Assembly: GCA_012719855.1 (NCBI GenBank)
Contig: JAAXZN010000007.1
Coordinates: 1-64,000, forward strand
From: Serratia liquefaciens
GTDB lineage: Bacteria; Pseudomonadota; Gammaproteobacteria; Enterobacterales; Enterobacteriaceae
DNA: 64,000 bases
Direction of reading: 5' to 3'
The notes beneath the pieces are model-generated. The model was not told the DNA's origin and did not search any database. It worked only from the letters and a program-made list of their open reading frames with translations. How positions within the stretch are numbered: position 1 is the stretch's first letter; each line of letters starts with the position of its first letter. Below, in pieces: positions 10,188-20,883 of the stretch. The translations under genes were made by a program, and so were the position numbers.

Positions 10188-11450
10188 CTATTTGACGGAC
10201 GGCAGGTCCGAGTACCTTGTGGTATAGCTGGGGGACAGCATTTCGCGTTTCATCGCCCAGCTTTTTTGGATCCCCTGCCCGGCAAACCATACCCTGCCTC
10301 GACCGGACTGATTAAGCCGATCGAGGGTCTGCATCAGCTCATTGCTGTTGGGCCTGGGCTGGTGTTCATCAAACAAATTAAGCTGCGCCACCCCCTGGCT
10401 AAAGAAATCACTCAGCATTACGCCGGCTTTCATATAGCGAAAATCCTCTTTCCAGATCCGATCAAGCGCGCTGATAGCAACGCGAATGATGTCACGCGTA
10501 TCGTTGGAAGGGATCGCCAGGCGCCCGCTGGCCTGAGGGCCGTAAAATATTTCATTTTCGGCATGGGGGCTGGTCCGCATAAATACGCTGATCACACAGC
10601 AGAACTGCTTCTCTGCCCTGAGCTTTTCGGCTGCGCGTTCCGCATAGGTACAAATGGCCTGGCGCATATCTTGATAAGCCGTGATGCGGTGACCAAATGA
10701 GCGGCTACAGATGATCTGCTGTTTGGTTGGCGCAAACTCATCCAGCGCTAAACAGGATTCGCCGCGCAGCTCACGAACCGTACGTTCGAGGACTACATTG
10801 AAGTGTTTACGGATCACCCAGGTTGAGCAGTCAGCAAGCTGTAGCGCCGTTTCGATCCCCATCAAGCTGAGCCTCTTGCCGATGCGGCCGCCCACGCCCC
10901 ACACCTCGTCCACCGGCACTAACGCCAGCAGTTTTCGCAGACGCTCAGGATCGGACAACTCAACAACGCCCCCCGTTTGACGCCATTTCTTTGCCGCAAA
11001 ATTGGCGATCTTCGCCAGCGTTTTTGTCGACGCTATACCAACGCCAACGGTCAGCCCGGTATTCTTTAACACCCGATCGCGCATTTGGTGCCCAAAGGTG
11101 CTCAGCGAAAGGCTGCCACTCAGGCCAGACACATCGATAAAAGCTTCATCGATGGAGTATATCTCTACGACAGGCGCCATCTCGATCAGCGTCAGCATCA
11201 CCCGATGGCTGAGATCGGCATAAAGCGTATAATTCGAGCTGAAAACGCTGACTTGCTGGCGCCGTAATTCCTCTTTGATTTTGAAGTAAGGCGCCCCCAT
11301 TTTGATACCCAGCACTTTAGCTTCCGCCGAAAGCGAAATAATGCATCCGTCGTTGTTTGAAACGACGACGATGGGTTTGCCCTTAAGATCTGGCCGAAAA
11401 ACAGTCTCGCAGGACGTGTAGAAGCTGTTAACGTCAACAAGTGCGAACAT
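10188..11450 (-). CDS. umuC: UmuC, catalytic subunit of DNA polymerase V
   Basis: UmuC is the Y-family translesion polymerase that works with UmuD'2 in SOS mutagenesis. It has 420 residues. The metal-binding active-site motifs are [14 protein letters not shown] at the start and [12 protein letters not shown] near residue 100. A helix-hairpin-helix region and little-finger domain follow. It overlaps the end of umuD by 17 bp, so the two are translationally coupled. It sits inside the motility supercluster between flgN and flhE, an unusual place for SOS genes. Close relatives such as plasmid MucB or SamB cannot be excluded by eye. Confidence 0.95.
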   Translation of the reverse strand: MFALVDVNSFYTSCETVFRPDLKGKPIVVVSNNDGCIISLSAEAKVLGIKMGAPYFKIKEELRRQQVSVFSSNYTLYADLSHRVMLTLIEMAPVVEIYSIDEAFIDVSGLSGSLSLSTFGHQMRDRVLKNTGLTVGVGIASTKTLAKIANFAAKKWRQTGGVVELSDPERLRKLLALVPVDEVWGVGGRIGKRLSLMGIETALQLADCSTWVIRKHFNVVLERTVRELRGESCLALDEFAPTKQQIICSRSFGHRITAYQDMRQAICTYAERAAEKLRAEKQFCCVISVFMRTSPHAENEIFYGPQASGRLAIPSNDTRDIIRVAISALDRIWKEDFRYMKAGVMLSDFFSQGVAQLNLFDEHQPRPNSNELMQTLDRLNQSGRGRVWFAGQGIQKSWAMKREMLSPSYTTRYSDLPSVK

Positions 11451-11868
11451 GTCTGTTTGATTTCAATGTAAATGTCACAACGCCAAAGATTTCCAGCTCT
11501 TCTTCGGCCTGGAAAACAATCGGAGAATAGTCCGTATTGTGAGGCACCAGCTGAATGCGTGGATGGGTTTGCAGCTCCTTCACGGTAAATTCGCCGGCGA
11601 CTGCCGCTATGACGATGTCGCCATGAACGGCGGTGAGGGAACGATCAACCACCAGTAAGTCCCCGTGGCCGATACCTACGCCAATCATCGAATCGCCGCT
11701 GACCCGGACAAAGTACGTCGCACTGGGGTGTTTAACCACCAGCTTATTCAGATCGAGGCTATCTTCGACGTAGTCCTGCGCCGGGCTGGGAAAACCGCAG
11801 GGGACTCGCTCCATAAAGAGGGGAAGTGGCTGGTGGCTGGTGAACTGACTGGGATGGATAAACTGCAT
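11434..11868 (-). CDS. umuD: UmuD, self-cleaving accessory subunit of Pol V
   Basis: UmuD is a LexA-like protein that cleaves itself at a Cys-Gly bond when RecA filaments form. The 144-residue product has the cleavage site in [14 protein letters not shown] (about residues 23-25), the nucleophilic Ser in VSGDSM and the general-base Lys in AGEFTVK. All are intact. Its promoter region holds a perfect SOS box at 11887-11902. Confidence 0.96.
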   Translation of the reverse strand: MQFIHPSQFTSHQPLPLFMERVPCGFPSPAQDYVEDSLDLNKLVVKHPSATYFVRVSGDSMIGVGIGHGDLLVVDRSLTAVHGDIVIAAVAGEFTVKELQTHPRIQLVPHNTDYSPIVFQAEEELEIFGVVTFTLKSNRHVRTC

Positions 11869-11886
11869 AATGGCGAACCTGAATAA

Positions 11887-11902
11887 CTGTATTTATATAC
11901 AG
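11887..11902 (-). promoter_or_regulatory. LexA (SOS) box upstream of umuDC
   Basis: CTGTATTTATATACAG fits the CTGT-N8-ACAG consensus exactly with an AT-only centre, and ends 19 bp before the umuD start codon. It should make umuDC tightly LexA-repressed. Downstream, 11903-12166 is a 264-bp gap between this operator and flhE in which I see no gene. Confidence 0.93.
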
Positions 11903-12166
11903 TATCCATGATTAGCAGTCACGATCAAGCGGCGTATAATAAAATTCCTGAAAGCGATTGAAGCGTCAGATAATTTAAATTGGCTTACCGATCTCATCGC
12001 TAAAGATGCCCTGGGGTACCGAAATTCCTGGTTCCCTCCGGCAAACATAAGTGTCAGCAAAAATACGGGGCTAAATAAGAACGTGGCGAAGTCGTTGCTG
12101 ACTCCGCCACAATAAAACGCCTGTCGTTGGTCGACGGTAACGGTCTGAGTTTGGACCGCTTTATTT

Positions 12167-12571
12167 TTACTCGTAATTCACAATCACCTGATTGCTGATC
12201 ACGCGCAGCGGCGGATTCAGGCTGCCGCGCGCCTGCACGTAATAAACAAAACGCAGCTCGGCGTTCGCCGGTTCCCCTTTCAGCCCGGTGCTGCTGCCAC
12301 TGCCGCCGCCCAATACAATGCAGCGCGTCAGGGTGCAAAGCTGCGCCTGCATGCCGGCCGGTTCATCGGCCAGCAGCCGGTAACGCCAGCTTACGCTGGT
12401 GATGCGGGCATTAGCGTCCGGCAGCGCATTGGGGGCGCGTAACCCCGGCGACTCCCCCCGCTCACCACCATATTCCAGCGTGGCACCGACGCTGTCGGCG
12501 ACCCAGGAACCAGATGCTGCCTGCACGCTCAACGGCGCTAACAGGCAAATTAACGCCAGAGGGTATTTCAT
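12167..12571 (-). CDS. flhE: FlhE, periplasmic flagellar accessory protein
   Basis: FlhE is a small periplasmic protein of the flhBAE operon, implicated in gating the export apparatus. The 134-residue product begins with a signal peptide (MKYPLALICLLAPLSVQAAS). The mature part has the two cysteines of the family (QLCTLTRCIVLGG). Its start codon overlaps the flhA stop at 12571. Confidence 0.93.
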   Translation of the reverse strand: MKYPLALICLLAPLSVQAASGSWVADSVGATLEYGGERGESPGLRAPNALPDANARITSVSWRYRLLADEPAGMQAQLCTLTRCIVLGGGSGSSTGLKGEPANAELRFVYYVQARGSLNPPLRVISNQVIVNYE

Positions 12572-14649
12572 TATGCGGCCCCAATGGTGGAGGTCATGCG
12601 GATTTGGCGATCGTCATTGATCTCCAGATTCGACAACACTACCATCTGCGGCAGGCTGCGGCGCAGGAAACGTGCCAGTAAGGCCCGCAATGCGTGGTTC
12701 ACTAGCAGAACCGGAGGCGCGCTGAGCATTTCCTGCCGCTGCAACGCCTGTTTGGCCTGATCCAACAAACGATCTGCCAGGCCCGGTTCCAAACCGCCGC
12801 CGCCCTGCAACGCTTGCAGCAACAGACGTTCAAGCTGGGTATCCAGACCGATCACCTGAATTTCGCCGTTGCCCGGGAACCACTGCTGGGTGATCGCCCT
12901 GCCCAGCGCCACCCGCACCACGGTGGTCAGCTCATAAGGGTCGGTTTGTGACGGCGCATGCTCCGCCAGCGTTTCAATAATGGTGCGCATATCGCGGATG
13001 GAAACTCGTTCCGCCAGCAGGTTCTGCAACACCTTATGCAAGGTGGTCAGGCTTACTACGCCCGGCACGAAATCTTCGGTCAGCTTCGGCATGTCCTGTG
13101 CGACGCGATCCAGTAATTGCTGCGCTTCCTGTCGACCAAACAGCTCACTGGCAAACTGGCCAATCAAATGATTAAGGTGCGTCGCGACCACCGTGCTGGC
13201 TTCCACCACGGTGAAGCCCTGGATCTGCGCCTGCTCGCGCAGCGCGCTGTCAATCCATACCGCTTCCAGCCCAAACGCCGGATCGGTGGTTTTATCCCCC
13301 GCCAATTCGCCCACCGCATTGCCTGGGTTAATTGCCAGCCAGCGGCCCGGTTGCGCTTCGCCACTGCCGATTTCTACGCCCTTCATCAAAATACGGTAGC
13401 TGGCCGGCGGCAGTTCCAGATTGTCGCGGATATGCACCACCGGTGGCAGATAGCCCATCTCCTGCGCGAATTTCTTACGGATACCGCGGATACGGCCCAG
13501 CAACTCACCATTCTGTTGGAAATCCACCATTGGGATCAGCCGGTAACCGACCTCCATCCCCAACGGATCTTCCAGCTGTACGTCAGACCAACTGGCTTCC
13601 ACCGCCTGCGGATTATCCTGCGTGACCGGCACTTCCTGCACTTTGGGCGCTTGCTGATCGCGCCCGCGCAGCCACCAGGCCAACCCTAACAGGGCCGCGG
13701 TAAACAGCAGGAATACCAGGTTCGGCATCCCCGGCACCAGCCCAAGCAGGCCGAGCACCGCGGCGCTGAGCAACATCACTCGCGGGTTGTTGAACAGTTG
13801 GCCAACCATCTGCTCACCCACGTCCTGATCGGTTGCCACGCGAGTCACGATCACGCCGGCGGCGGTCGAAATCACCAACGCCGGGATCTGCGCGACCAGG
13901 CCATCACCGATAGTCAGCAAGGTGTAAGTTTCCGCCGCCGTGCCCAGTTCCATTCCGTGCTGAAGCACGCCGACCAACAGACCGCCGACCACGTTTAACA
14001 TCATGATCATCAGACCGGCAACCGCGTCGCCACGGACGAACTTGCTGGCACCGTCCATCGAACCGTAAAAGTCCGCTTCCTGCGTGACCTCAGAGCGACG
14101 TTTTTTCGCCTCTTCTTCACCGATCAAACCGGCGTTGAGATCGGCATCGATCGCCATCTGCTTACCGGGCATGCCGTCTAGCACAAAGCGTGCGCCCACT
14201 TCTGCAATACGTCCGGCACCCTTGGTGATAACCATAAAGTTGATCAACACCAAAATGATAAATACCACGATACCGATGGCGAAGTTACCGCCCACCAGGA
14301 AGTGACCGAAGGCCTCTACCACTCGCCCTGCGGCGGCAGATCCGGTATGCCCTTCCATCAGGATGATCCGCGTCGAAGCTACGTTAAGCGACAGGCGCAG
14401 CAAGGTTGAGAACAGCAAAATGGTGGGGAACGCGGCAAATTCAAGCGTACGCTGGGTAAACATTGCTACCAGCAATACCATGATCGACAAGGCAATATTG
14501 AAAGTGAACAGCAGATCGAGGATAAATGCCGGCAACGGCAGCACCATCATCGACAGGATCATCAGAATTAGTATCGGGCCGGCCAGCACCTGCCACTGCG
14601 TATCTTTAAAACTGCCCGGCAAACGAAGCAAGGCGGCCAAATTAGCCAT
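12571..14649 (-). CDS. flhA: FlhA, flagellar type III export gate
   Basis: FlhA is the large inner-membrane export-gate protein. I start it at 14649 (MANLAALLRLPGSFKDTQWQ), giving 692 residues as in E. coli; the frame is open to 14670. The first ~330 residues hold eight membrane segments and the conserved FHIPEP loop (VLDGMPGKQMAIDADLNAG). The rest is the cytoplasmic nonamer-ring domain. It overlaps flhB by 8 bp. It is intact. Confidence 0.98.
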   Translation of the reverse strand: MANLAALLRLPGSFKDTQWQVLAGPILILMILSMMVLPLPAFILDLLFTFNIALSIMVLLVAMFTQRTLEFAAFPTILLFSTLLRLSLNVASTRIILMEGHTGSAAAGRVVEAFGHFLVGGNFAIGIVVFIILVLINFMVITKGAGRIAEVGARFVLDGMPGKQMAIDADLNAGLIGEEEAKKRRSEVTQEADFYGSMDGASKFVRGDAVAGLMIMMLNVVGGLLVGVLQHGMELGTAAETYTLLTIGDGLVAQIPALVISTAAGVIVTRVATDQDVGEQMVGQLFNNPRVMLLSAAVLGLLGLVPGMPNLVFLLFTAALLGLAWWLRGRDQQAPKVQEVPVTQDNPQAVEASWSDVQLEDPLGMEVGYRLIPMVDFQQNGELLGRIRGIRKKFAQEMGYLPPVVHIRDNLELPPASYRILMKGVEIGSGEAQPGRWLAINPGNAVGELAGDKTTDPAFGLEAVWIDSALREQAQIQGFTVVEASTVVATHLNHLIGQFASELFGRQEAQQLLDRVAQDMPKLTEDFVPGVVSLTTLHKVLQNLLAERVSIRDMRTIIETLAEHAPSQTDPYELTTVVRVALGRAITQQWFPGNGEIQVIGLDTQLERLLLQALQGGGGLEPGLADRLLDQAKQALQRQEMLSAPPVLLVNHALRALLARFLRRSLPQMVVLSNLEINDDRQIRMTSTIGAA

Positions 14650-15793
14650 TTGTATTACTTTCTCCAGCAAAATCCAGTGCTTCCGGCACCGGTAAACGTT
14701 CAGGTTTTTTCGGGATCAGCCCCCCTTCGCGCCGCCAGCGTCGCAGCTGGTAAACCCAGGCCAATACTTCGGCCACGGCGGCATACAGGGTGGCGGGAAT
14801 GTGTTGTCCAATCTCGCTGTGTCGATAAAGGGCGCGTGCCAACGGCGGTGCTTCGAGCATGGGAATACGGTGTTCCGCGCCCAGTTCACGAATGCGCAGC
14901 GCAATTTCGCCGGCCCCCTTGGCCAGCACCTTCGGCGCACTCATGTTTTTATCGTTGTACTGCAGCGCGACGGCGTAATGCGTCGGGTTGGTCACAATGA
15001 CGTCGGCCTTGGGGACGTCGGCCATCATCCGCCGCCGTGCAACGGCACGCTGTTGCTGTCGGATACGCCCTTTGACGTGCGGGTCGCCCTCCTGCTCCTT
15101 GAACTCGTCGCGGATATCCTGCTTGGTCATCTTCAGCTTTTTGAAGTGGCTCCACAGTTGGTAAAACACGTCAAACGCCACCATCGGCGTCAGCCCGAGT
15201 ACCACCAGCAGGCCGCAAAAGATGATCATTCGCAGCGCGTTACCCAGCGCATCGAGCGGCTGTTGCGTCACCAGATGCAGCATCGCCGCCCAGTTGTGCC
15301 ACAGGTATAACCCGGTGATCCACCCTACCAGCGTCGCCTTCAGAATGCCCTTCAACAGCTCCGCCAGCACCTGGCTGGAGAAGATCCGTTTCAGCCCGGA
15401 CAGCGGGTTCATGCGCTTGAGATCGAACTTGAGCGATTTACCGCTCAGCAGCAGGCCCCCCAGCAGCATCGGCGCAGTGAGCGCCACCAGCGCCAGCCCC
15501 GCCATGATCGGCAGCAGCGCCCATACCGCCTGACGTAACAACATCGCCAACTGGCGCAGCATCTGTTTGTCGTTACTGACCATGCCGTGGTCGAAATTCA
15601 GGCCCTGGGTCAACATGGCCGCCAACTGCTGGGCCATGTTGCCGCCAGAAATCCAGATGATCGACAAGCCTGCCACCAGCATCAGCACCGACGTCAGCTC
15701 GCGGGAACGCGGGATCTGGCCATCTTCACGCGCCTTCTCCACCCTATGGGGCGTGGGGGCCTCGCTCTTTTCCAGATCGCTGTCTTCAGCCAC
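14642..15793 (-). CDS. flhB: FlhB, export apparatus specificity switch
   Basis: FlhB controls the switch from rod/hook to filament export by cleaving itself at NPTH. The 383-residue product starts MAEDSDLEKSEAPTPHRVEK, has four membrane segments (about 30-210), and has the intact autocleavage motif VTNPTHYAVAL near residue 270. It heads the flhBAE unit. A terminator at 15936-15961 isolates it from cheZ. Confidence 0.98.
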   Translation of the reverse strand: MAEDSDLEKSEAPTPHRVEKAREDGQIPRSRELTSVLMLVAGLSIIWISGGNMAQQLAAMLTQGLNFDHGMVSNDKQMLRQLAMLLRQAVWALLPIMAGLALVALTAPMLLGGLLLSGKSLKFDLKRMNPLSGLKRIFSSQVLAELLKGILKATLVGWITGLYLWHNWAAMLHLVTQQPLDALGNALRMIIFCGLLVVLGLTPMVAFDVFYQLWSHFKKLKMTKQDIRDEFKEQEGDPHVKGRIRQQQRAVARRRMMADVPKADVIVTNPTHYAVALQYNDKNMSAPKVLAKGAGEIALRIRELGAEHRIPMLEAPPLARALYRHSEIGQHIPATLYAAVAEVLAWVYQLRRWRREGGLIPKKPERLPVPEALDFAGESNTNG

Positions 15794-15935
15794 GGGGCGG
15801 TTCCTGTGCCGGAGGGAATAAAATTGCGGTCAGCATGCCAAAAAAATGCTGATTTCATTGGTGGAACAGCGGGGAAAAAGGACGGTTATTTGGGGGATGG
15901 GGCTAGATTGGGGACGCAGGAGCAACGCTGCCTGT

Positions 15936-15961
15936 CTGGGGCGCAACAAGATGCGCCCCAG
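15936..15961 (-). terminator. Hairpin between cheZ and flhB
   Basis: CTGGGGCGCA pairs perfectly with TGCGCCCCAG across a 6-base loop, 7 bp past the cheZ stop. No long T-run follows on the minus strand, so termination may be partial. It separates the che unit from flhBAE. Confidence 0.6.
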
Positions 15962-15967
15962 GAGCTA

Positions 15968-16612
15968 TCAGAAACCCAGGCTGTCGAGCAGGTCATCCAC
16001 CTGCGCCTGATTGGCGATCACGCCGGCGCCATTCTGGTCGAGCTGCGGGCCATTGAGCAGGCTGTCGTTCGGTTTTTTCTCTTTCGCCGGTTGCTCAGGA
16101 ATATTTTCCATCAGCACCATCAGCAGCTGCTTTTCAATCTCCTGCACCACGTCCATCATGCGTTTGATCACCTGGCCGGTCAGATCCTGGAAATCCTGCG
16201 CCATCATGATTTCCAGCAGTTGGGCATTGGTGAACGCCGTATGTTCCGGCACCTGATCCAGGTACTGGCGGGTATCGGTAACCAATTCACGGGCGTCGTC
16301 CAACTCGATCGGGTTGGCGAACCACTCGTCCCAACGGCCTTTCAATCCTTTGGCTTCGGACTCCAGCTGTGCCTGGCGCGGCTGCGCCGCCTCCACACAG
16401 TTCAACGCCCGTTCCGCCGCCTGCGCCGTCATGGTGACCACGTAATCAAGACGATCGCGTGCATCCGGGATTGCCTCTGCCGCCTGGGCGATCGCCTGAT
16501 CGAGCCCCAGTTCGCGCATGCTGTCGCGCAACATCCGCGTCAGTTGGCCAATGCGGGAGATGATCTCCCCCGCGGTTGCCGCATCGCTGGCAGGCATTGG
16601 AATGTCTCTCAT
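15968..16612 (-). CDS. cheZ: CheZ, CheY-P phosphatase
   Basis: CheZ dephosphorylates CheY-P and so resets the motor signal. The 214-residue product is a long helical hairpin. The active-site Gln lies in the segment [20 protein letters not shown] (Asp and Gln visible). The C-terminal CheY-binding peptide is [12 protein letters not shown]. It follows cheY by 12 bp in the usual enteric order. Confidence 0.97.
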   Translation of the reverse strand: MRDIPMPASDAATAGEIISRIGQLTRMLRDSMRELGLDQAIAQAAEAIPDARDRLDYVVTMTAQAAERALNCVEAAQPRQAQLESEAKGLKGRWDEWFANPIELDDARELVTDTRQYLDQVPEHTAFTNAQLLEIMMAQDFQDLTGQVIKRMMDVVQEIEKQLLMVLMENIPEQPAKEKKPNDSLLNGPQLDQNGAGVIANQAQVDDLLDSLGF

Positions 16613-16624
16613 CGCCCTTTCTCC

Positions 16625-17029
<405 letters not shown>

Positions 17030-17084
17030 TTACCTAATACAAACAACAGCCAGCCTCACGGCAGCTGTTCGCTATACCCCCTAT

Positions 17085-17210
17085 ATACCCTATGAATTTC
17101 GAGTTGCAGCTAGGCGACCAGCTCGCTCATCCTCAGGAGCTTACTCAAGTAAGTGACTGAGGTGAGCGAGTGCAGGTAACAACGCTGCGGCTCGAAAGGC
17201 GACGGGTATA
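17085..17210. repeat. ERIC element (126 bp) inside the che operon
   Basis: The core has AAGTAAGTGACTGAGGTGAGCG, one base different from the ERIC2 consensus, preceded by GGAGCTTACTC as in ERIC. The ends are inverted (TATACCC...TTTCGAG and CTCGAAA...GGGTATA), so the whole 126 bp folds as one long imperfect hairpin. It occupies most of the 210-bp gap between cheB and cheY, which is otherwise short in enteric che operons. Confidence 0.92.
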
Positions 17211-17224
17211 ATTAAGGGTAAAAA

Positions 17225-18274
17225 TCAAATACGCAGCGCCTGGCCGCCGGCAATTTGCGCCAGCATGCGTTGGCTCATGCGATCCAGTTCGACAACTTCA
17301 TTCACCCCACCGCTGGCGATCGCCTCGCGCGGCATACCGAACACCACACAGCTGGCTTCGTTTTGCGCCAGGGTATAGGCGCCGGCGCGATGCATTTCCA
17401 ACATGCCTGCCGCCCCGTCATTGCCCATGCCGGTCAGGATCACGCCAACCGCATTACGGCCGGCGTACTGCGCAACCGAGCGGAAAAGCACGTCTACCGA
17501 TGGCCGGTGACGGTTGACCGCCGGGCCGTCGTGCAACTTCACCTGATAGTTGGCGCCGCTGCGTGACAGTTCCATATGGCGATCGCCCGGCGCGATGTAG
17601 GCATGGCCCGGCAGCACGCGTTCACCGTCCTCGGCCTCTTTCACCGTAATCTGGCACAGCTTGTTCAGCCGCTCGGCGAACGAGCGCGTAAACCCCGGCG
17701 GCATATGCTGGGTGATCAACAACGCCGGGCTGGTGGCCGGCAGCGGCTGCAGCACCTGCCGAATGGCTTCGGTGCCGCCGGTAGAAGCCCCGATGGCGAT
17801 CAGTTTTTCACTGCTCAACAGCGGCGCATGGCTGAGGATTGCCGGGGCCGGGCTGCTGGAACGTTGCGGCAACCGCGCCTTGGCCGCCGTGCGAATTTTT
17901 TCGGCTATCAGCTCGCTGTAGGCCAACATGCCCTCGCGGATGCCAAGCTGCGGTTTGGTGACAAAATCCACCGCCCCCAGCTCCAGCGCGCGCAGCGTAA
18001 TTTCCGAGCCCTGGCCTGTCAGCGACGACACCATCACCACCGGCATCGGCCGCAGGCGCATCAGTTTCTCGAGGAAGTCGAGGCCGTCCATGCGCGGCAT
18101 TTCGACGTCCAGCGTCAGCACCTGCGGGTTAAACTTTTTGATCAGATCGCGCGCGACCAGAGGGTCAGGCGCGCTCGCCACCATCTCCATATCGGGATGG
18201 CTGTTGACAATTTCGGTCATCAGCTGCCGCATCAGGGCCGAATCGTCTACGCTCAATACTCTGATTTTATTCAT
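17225..18274 (-). CDS. cheB: CheB, receptor methylesterase / response regulator
   Basis: CheB removes methyl groups from chemoreceptors after phosphorylation by CheA. It has 349 residues. The receiver domain (1-120) has DDSALMR and the phospho-Asp in [12 protein letters not shown]. The esterase domain has Ser in [10 protein letters not shown], His in TQHMPPGFT and Asp in GMGNDGAAG. The start overlaps the cheR stop by one base. Confidence 0.98.
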   Translation of the reverse strand: MNKIRVLSVDDSALMRQLMTEIVNSHPDMEMVASAPDPLVARDLIKKFNPQVLTLDVEMPRMDGLDFLEKLMRLRPMPVVMVSSLTGQGSEITLRALELGAVDFVTKPQLGIREGMLAYSELIAEKIRTAAKARLPQRSSSPAPAILSHAPLLSSEKLIAIGASTGGTEAIRQVLQPLPATSPALLITQHMPPGFTRSFAERLNKLCQITVKEAEDGERVLPGHAYIAPGDRHMELSRSGANYQVKLHDGPAVNRHRPSVDVLFRSVAQYAGRNAVGVILTGMGNDGAAGMLEMHRAGAYTLAQNEASCVVFGMPREAIASGGVNEVVELDRMSQRMLAQIAGGQALRI

Positions 18275-19146
18275 TACCTCTCCTTGGTCAGGCCATACAC
18301 GGTCTGCCCACGCAAGTAGAAATCCCGGCTGATCTGGCTGAAATTCTCGGAGTGGCCGGCAAACATCAGGCCCCCCGGTTTAAGCAAGGGCACGAAGCGA
18401 CGCAGAATGCGCTCCTGTGTCGCCTTATCGAAATAAATCATTACGTTGCGGCAGAAAATGGCGTCGAATTGCCCCGGTAACGCCCACTCTGGCGCCAGCA
18501 GGTTGAGCGCCTGAAAATTCACCCGCCCAGCCAATTCTGGCCGTACCCGCACCAGCCCCTGATGCGGGCCGGTGCCACGCAGGAAATAACGCTGCATTTG
18601 CGCCGGCGTCAGGGTTCGCAGATCTTCCTGGCGATAAACGCCCGCTTCCGCTTTCTCCAGCACCTGGGTATCGATATCGCTGGCCCATACCTGGCAACCC
18701 GTGGCGCGTTGTCCAAGCACCTCACTTAAAGTGATGGCAATCGAATAAGGCTCTTCGCCGGTCGAAGCCGCCGTGCTCCACACGCTGTAGCCGTTAGGCC
18801 GCTGACGCGCATGTTCCGCCAGGATCGGGAAGTGATGCGCCTCGCGGAAAAAAGCCGTCAGGTTGGTGGTCAGAGCATTGATGAACGCTTGCCATTCGGC
18901 GCTGTTCGGATCGCTTTCCAACAGCGCCAAATAATCGCCAAAGTCGTTCAGGCCCAGCAGCCGCAGGCGTCGCACCAGGCGGTTATAAACCATCTCGCGC
19001 TTGTGCTCTGCCAGCACGATGCCGGCACGCTGATAAATCAGTTGGCTGATGCGGCGAAAATGCACGTCCAGCAACGGCAGGCGCTGTACCATCTGCGTCA
19101 GTAATGTCGCAGGGTCTCGGTTAGGGATCGACGACGCCGGCTTCAT
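18274..19146 (-). CDS. cheR: CheR, chemoreceptor methyltransferase
   Basis: CheR methylates receptor glutamates using S-adenosylmethionine. The 290-residue product has an N-terminal helical domain (about 20-90) and a C-terminal SAM fold with [29 protein letters not shown] and [11 protein letters not shown]. It lies 28 bp downstream of a chemoreceptor gene. CheR normally docks on a receptor tail NWETF, which only the Tsr-like receptor here has. Confidence 0.98.
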   Translation of the reverse strand: MKPASSIPNRDPATLLTQMVQRLPLLDVHFRRISQLIYQRAGIVLAEHKREMVYNRLVRRLRLLGLNDFGDYLALLESDPNSAEWQAFINALTTNLTAFFREAHHFPILAEHARQRPNGYSVWSTAASTGEEPYSIAITLSEVLGQRATGCQVWASDIDTQVLEKAEAGVYRQEDLRTLTPAQMQRYFLRGTGPHQGLVRVRPELAGRVNFQALNLLAPEWALPGQFDAIFCRNVMIYFDKATQERILRRFVPLLKPGGLMFAGHSENFSQISRDFYLRGQTVYGLTKER

Positions 19147-19174
19147 GCCATATCACTCAAAAAGAACGGACTGC

Positions 19175-20800
19175 TTATGCGGTTTGACAATCTGGGGCTT
19201 CCTTTACCACGGGTGAAACTGCGTCTTGATGGTTAGCCTGCGCGGTGAAGTTATCGTCCGCCAGGCGGAATACCGACACCGCATCGGCCAGGGTAATCGC
19301 CTGATCCTCCAGTGCGGTGGCCGCCGAGGCGGCTTCTTCTACCAGCGCGGCGTTCTGCTGGGTTACCTGATCCATTTGGGTCACGGCCTGCGTGACCTGT
19401 TCGATGCCGCGGCTCTGCTCGTCGGAAGCCGAAGCGATTTCGCCCATGATGTCGGTAACCCGGGTGACCGAACGGACGATGTCCTGCATGGTGGCACCGG
19501 AGTTTTCCACCAGCACCGAACCCTGCTTGACCCGGCTGACCGATTCGTCGATCAGGCCTTTGATTTCTTTCGCCGCCTGGGCGCTGCGCTGTGCCAGGTT
19601 GCGCACTTCGCCCGCCACCACAGCAAAACCGCGTCCCTGCTCACCGGCACGCGCCGCTTCAACCGCCGCGTTCAGGGCCAGGATATTGGTCTGGAAGGCA
19701 ATGCCGTCGATAACGCTGGTAATCGCGCCAATCTTCTGCGAACTGTTGGCAATATCATGCATGGTAGTCACCACGTCGCCCGCCAGTTCGCCGCCCTTGG
19801 CGGCAGTGGTAGAGGCGTCACGCGCCAACTGAGAGGCCTGACGCGCGTTATCGGCATTCTGTTTCACCGTCGCGGTCAACTGCTCCATACTGGCGGCCGT
19901 TTCTTCCAGCGAAGCGGCCTGCTGCTCGGTGCGGGAAGAGAGATCGTTGTTACCTTCGGAGATTTCCTGCAGGCCAATCAGGATCGACTCGGCGCCGTCA
20001 CGCACCGCGCCAACGGTGCCGATCAGCGACTGCTGCATGCGCTGTAAACTGGCGAACAGCTGACTGATCTCATTGCGGCCGTACACCTGAATCGGCGTGG
20101 CCAGATCGCCGGCGGCGATGCGGTCAAAGTGACTGCGCATGATGTTCAGCGGCTGCACCAGCATATTGCGTAACCACCACATGGCGCTGCCGGTCACCAC
20201 CAGCAGCATCAGTACCGCCCCGGCGACCAGCCAGCCGGACAGGGTGAAGGATTGCTGATTCGCCGCATTGGCTTCGCTCACGTTGGCGTTCACCAACTGC
20301 AGGTACTGAACAAAATCCGCTTCAAACAGATCCTGGGTTTTCTGCGTCGGCTGGTCCATAAAGGCCTGCAGCTGATCGTTTTCCAGGAAGCCGATCAGCT
20401 CACGTAGCGCGCTGCGCAACTTGTCGTAACTGGCTTTGGTGGTTTCGGTCAGCTGTTGTTCCTGCTCGCTGTTACGCGGTACGGCCAGGAACTGGTTGAA
20501 ATAGAGGTCGGCTTTCTGCAGCGAACTGCGCGCGTTGCCCATCAGGGCATTGACCTGATCCTGCGGCAGTTTAAGCGCCGCACGGGTCCCGGCACGGTTC
20601 AGCGTATTGCGGGCCTGCAGCAGGGAAACCCAGCTCAGGCTGAGGGCGTCGCGCTGTTGGCTGCCGAGGGTGATCAGGTTCAGATTGTGGTTATCGGAAC
20701 GGAAAGCGGTGTACGACAAGCCGCTGGTGGCCAACTGCATAACACAAAAAGTCATCAACAACAGAAACAGGCTGGTAGAGACGCGGATTCGGTTAAACAC
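19175..20800 (-). CDS. Methyl-accepting chemotaxis protein, Tar/Tap-like ligand domain
   Basis: This is a transmembrane chemoreceptor of 541 residues. TM1 lies at about 8-30, a four-helix periplasmic domain at 35-190 with [10 protein letters not shown], and TM2 at about 195-215, followed by HAMP and a signalling hairpin with the invariant tip [20 protein letters not shown]. The cytoplasmic part is almost identical to that of the neighbouring tsr. The C-terminus ends in CQTA and lacks the NWETF tether, so it resembles a low-abundance receptor that relies on neighbours for methylation. The ligand cannot be predicted. Confidence 0.93.
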   Translation of the reverse strand: MFNRIRVSTSLFLLLMTFCVMQLATSGLSYTAFRSDNHNLNLITLGSQQRDALSLSWVSLLQARNTLNRAGTRAALKLPQDQVNALMGNARSSLQKADLYFNQFLAVPRNSEQEQQLTETTKASYDKLRSALRELIGFLENDQLQAFMDQPTQKTQDLFEADFVQYLQLVNANVSEANAANQQSFTLSGWLVAGAVLMLLVVTGSAMWWLRNMLVQPLNIMRSHFDRIAAGDLATPIQVYGRNEISQLFASLQRMQQSLIGTVGAVRDGAESILIGLQEISEGNNDLSSRTEQQAASLEETAASMEQLTATVKQNADNARQASQLARDASTTAAKGGELAGDVVTTMHDIANSSQKIGAITSVIDGIAFQTNILALNAAVEAARAGEQGRGFAVVAGEVRNLAQRSAQAAKEIKGLIDESVSRVKQGSVLVENSGATMQDIVRSVTRVTDIMGEIASASDEQSRGIEQVTQAVTQMDQVTQQNAALVEEAASAATALEDQAITLADAVSVFRLADDNFTAQANHQDAVSPVVKEAPDCQTA

Positions 20801-20848
20801 TGTGAACCTCCTTGCAGCCGGCCGATGGCCAGCTTACGACGGGGAATC

Positions 20849-20874
20849 GGCCTCCCCGAAAATGCAGGGAGGCC
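20849..20874. repeat. Hairpin between the two chemoreceptor genes
   Basis: GGCCTCCC and GGGAGGCC form a perfect 8-bp stem around a 10-base loop. It lies between the tsr stop (20884) and the downstream receptor start (20800). Without a T-run it is more likely to be an mRNA stability or processing element than a full terminator. Confidence 0.5.
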
Positions 20875-20883
20875 CAATGCCGG

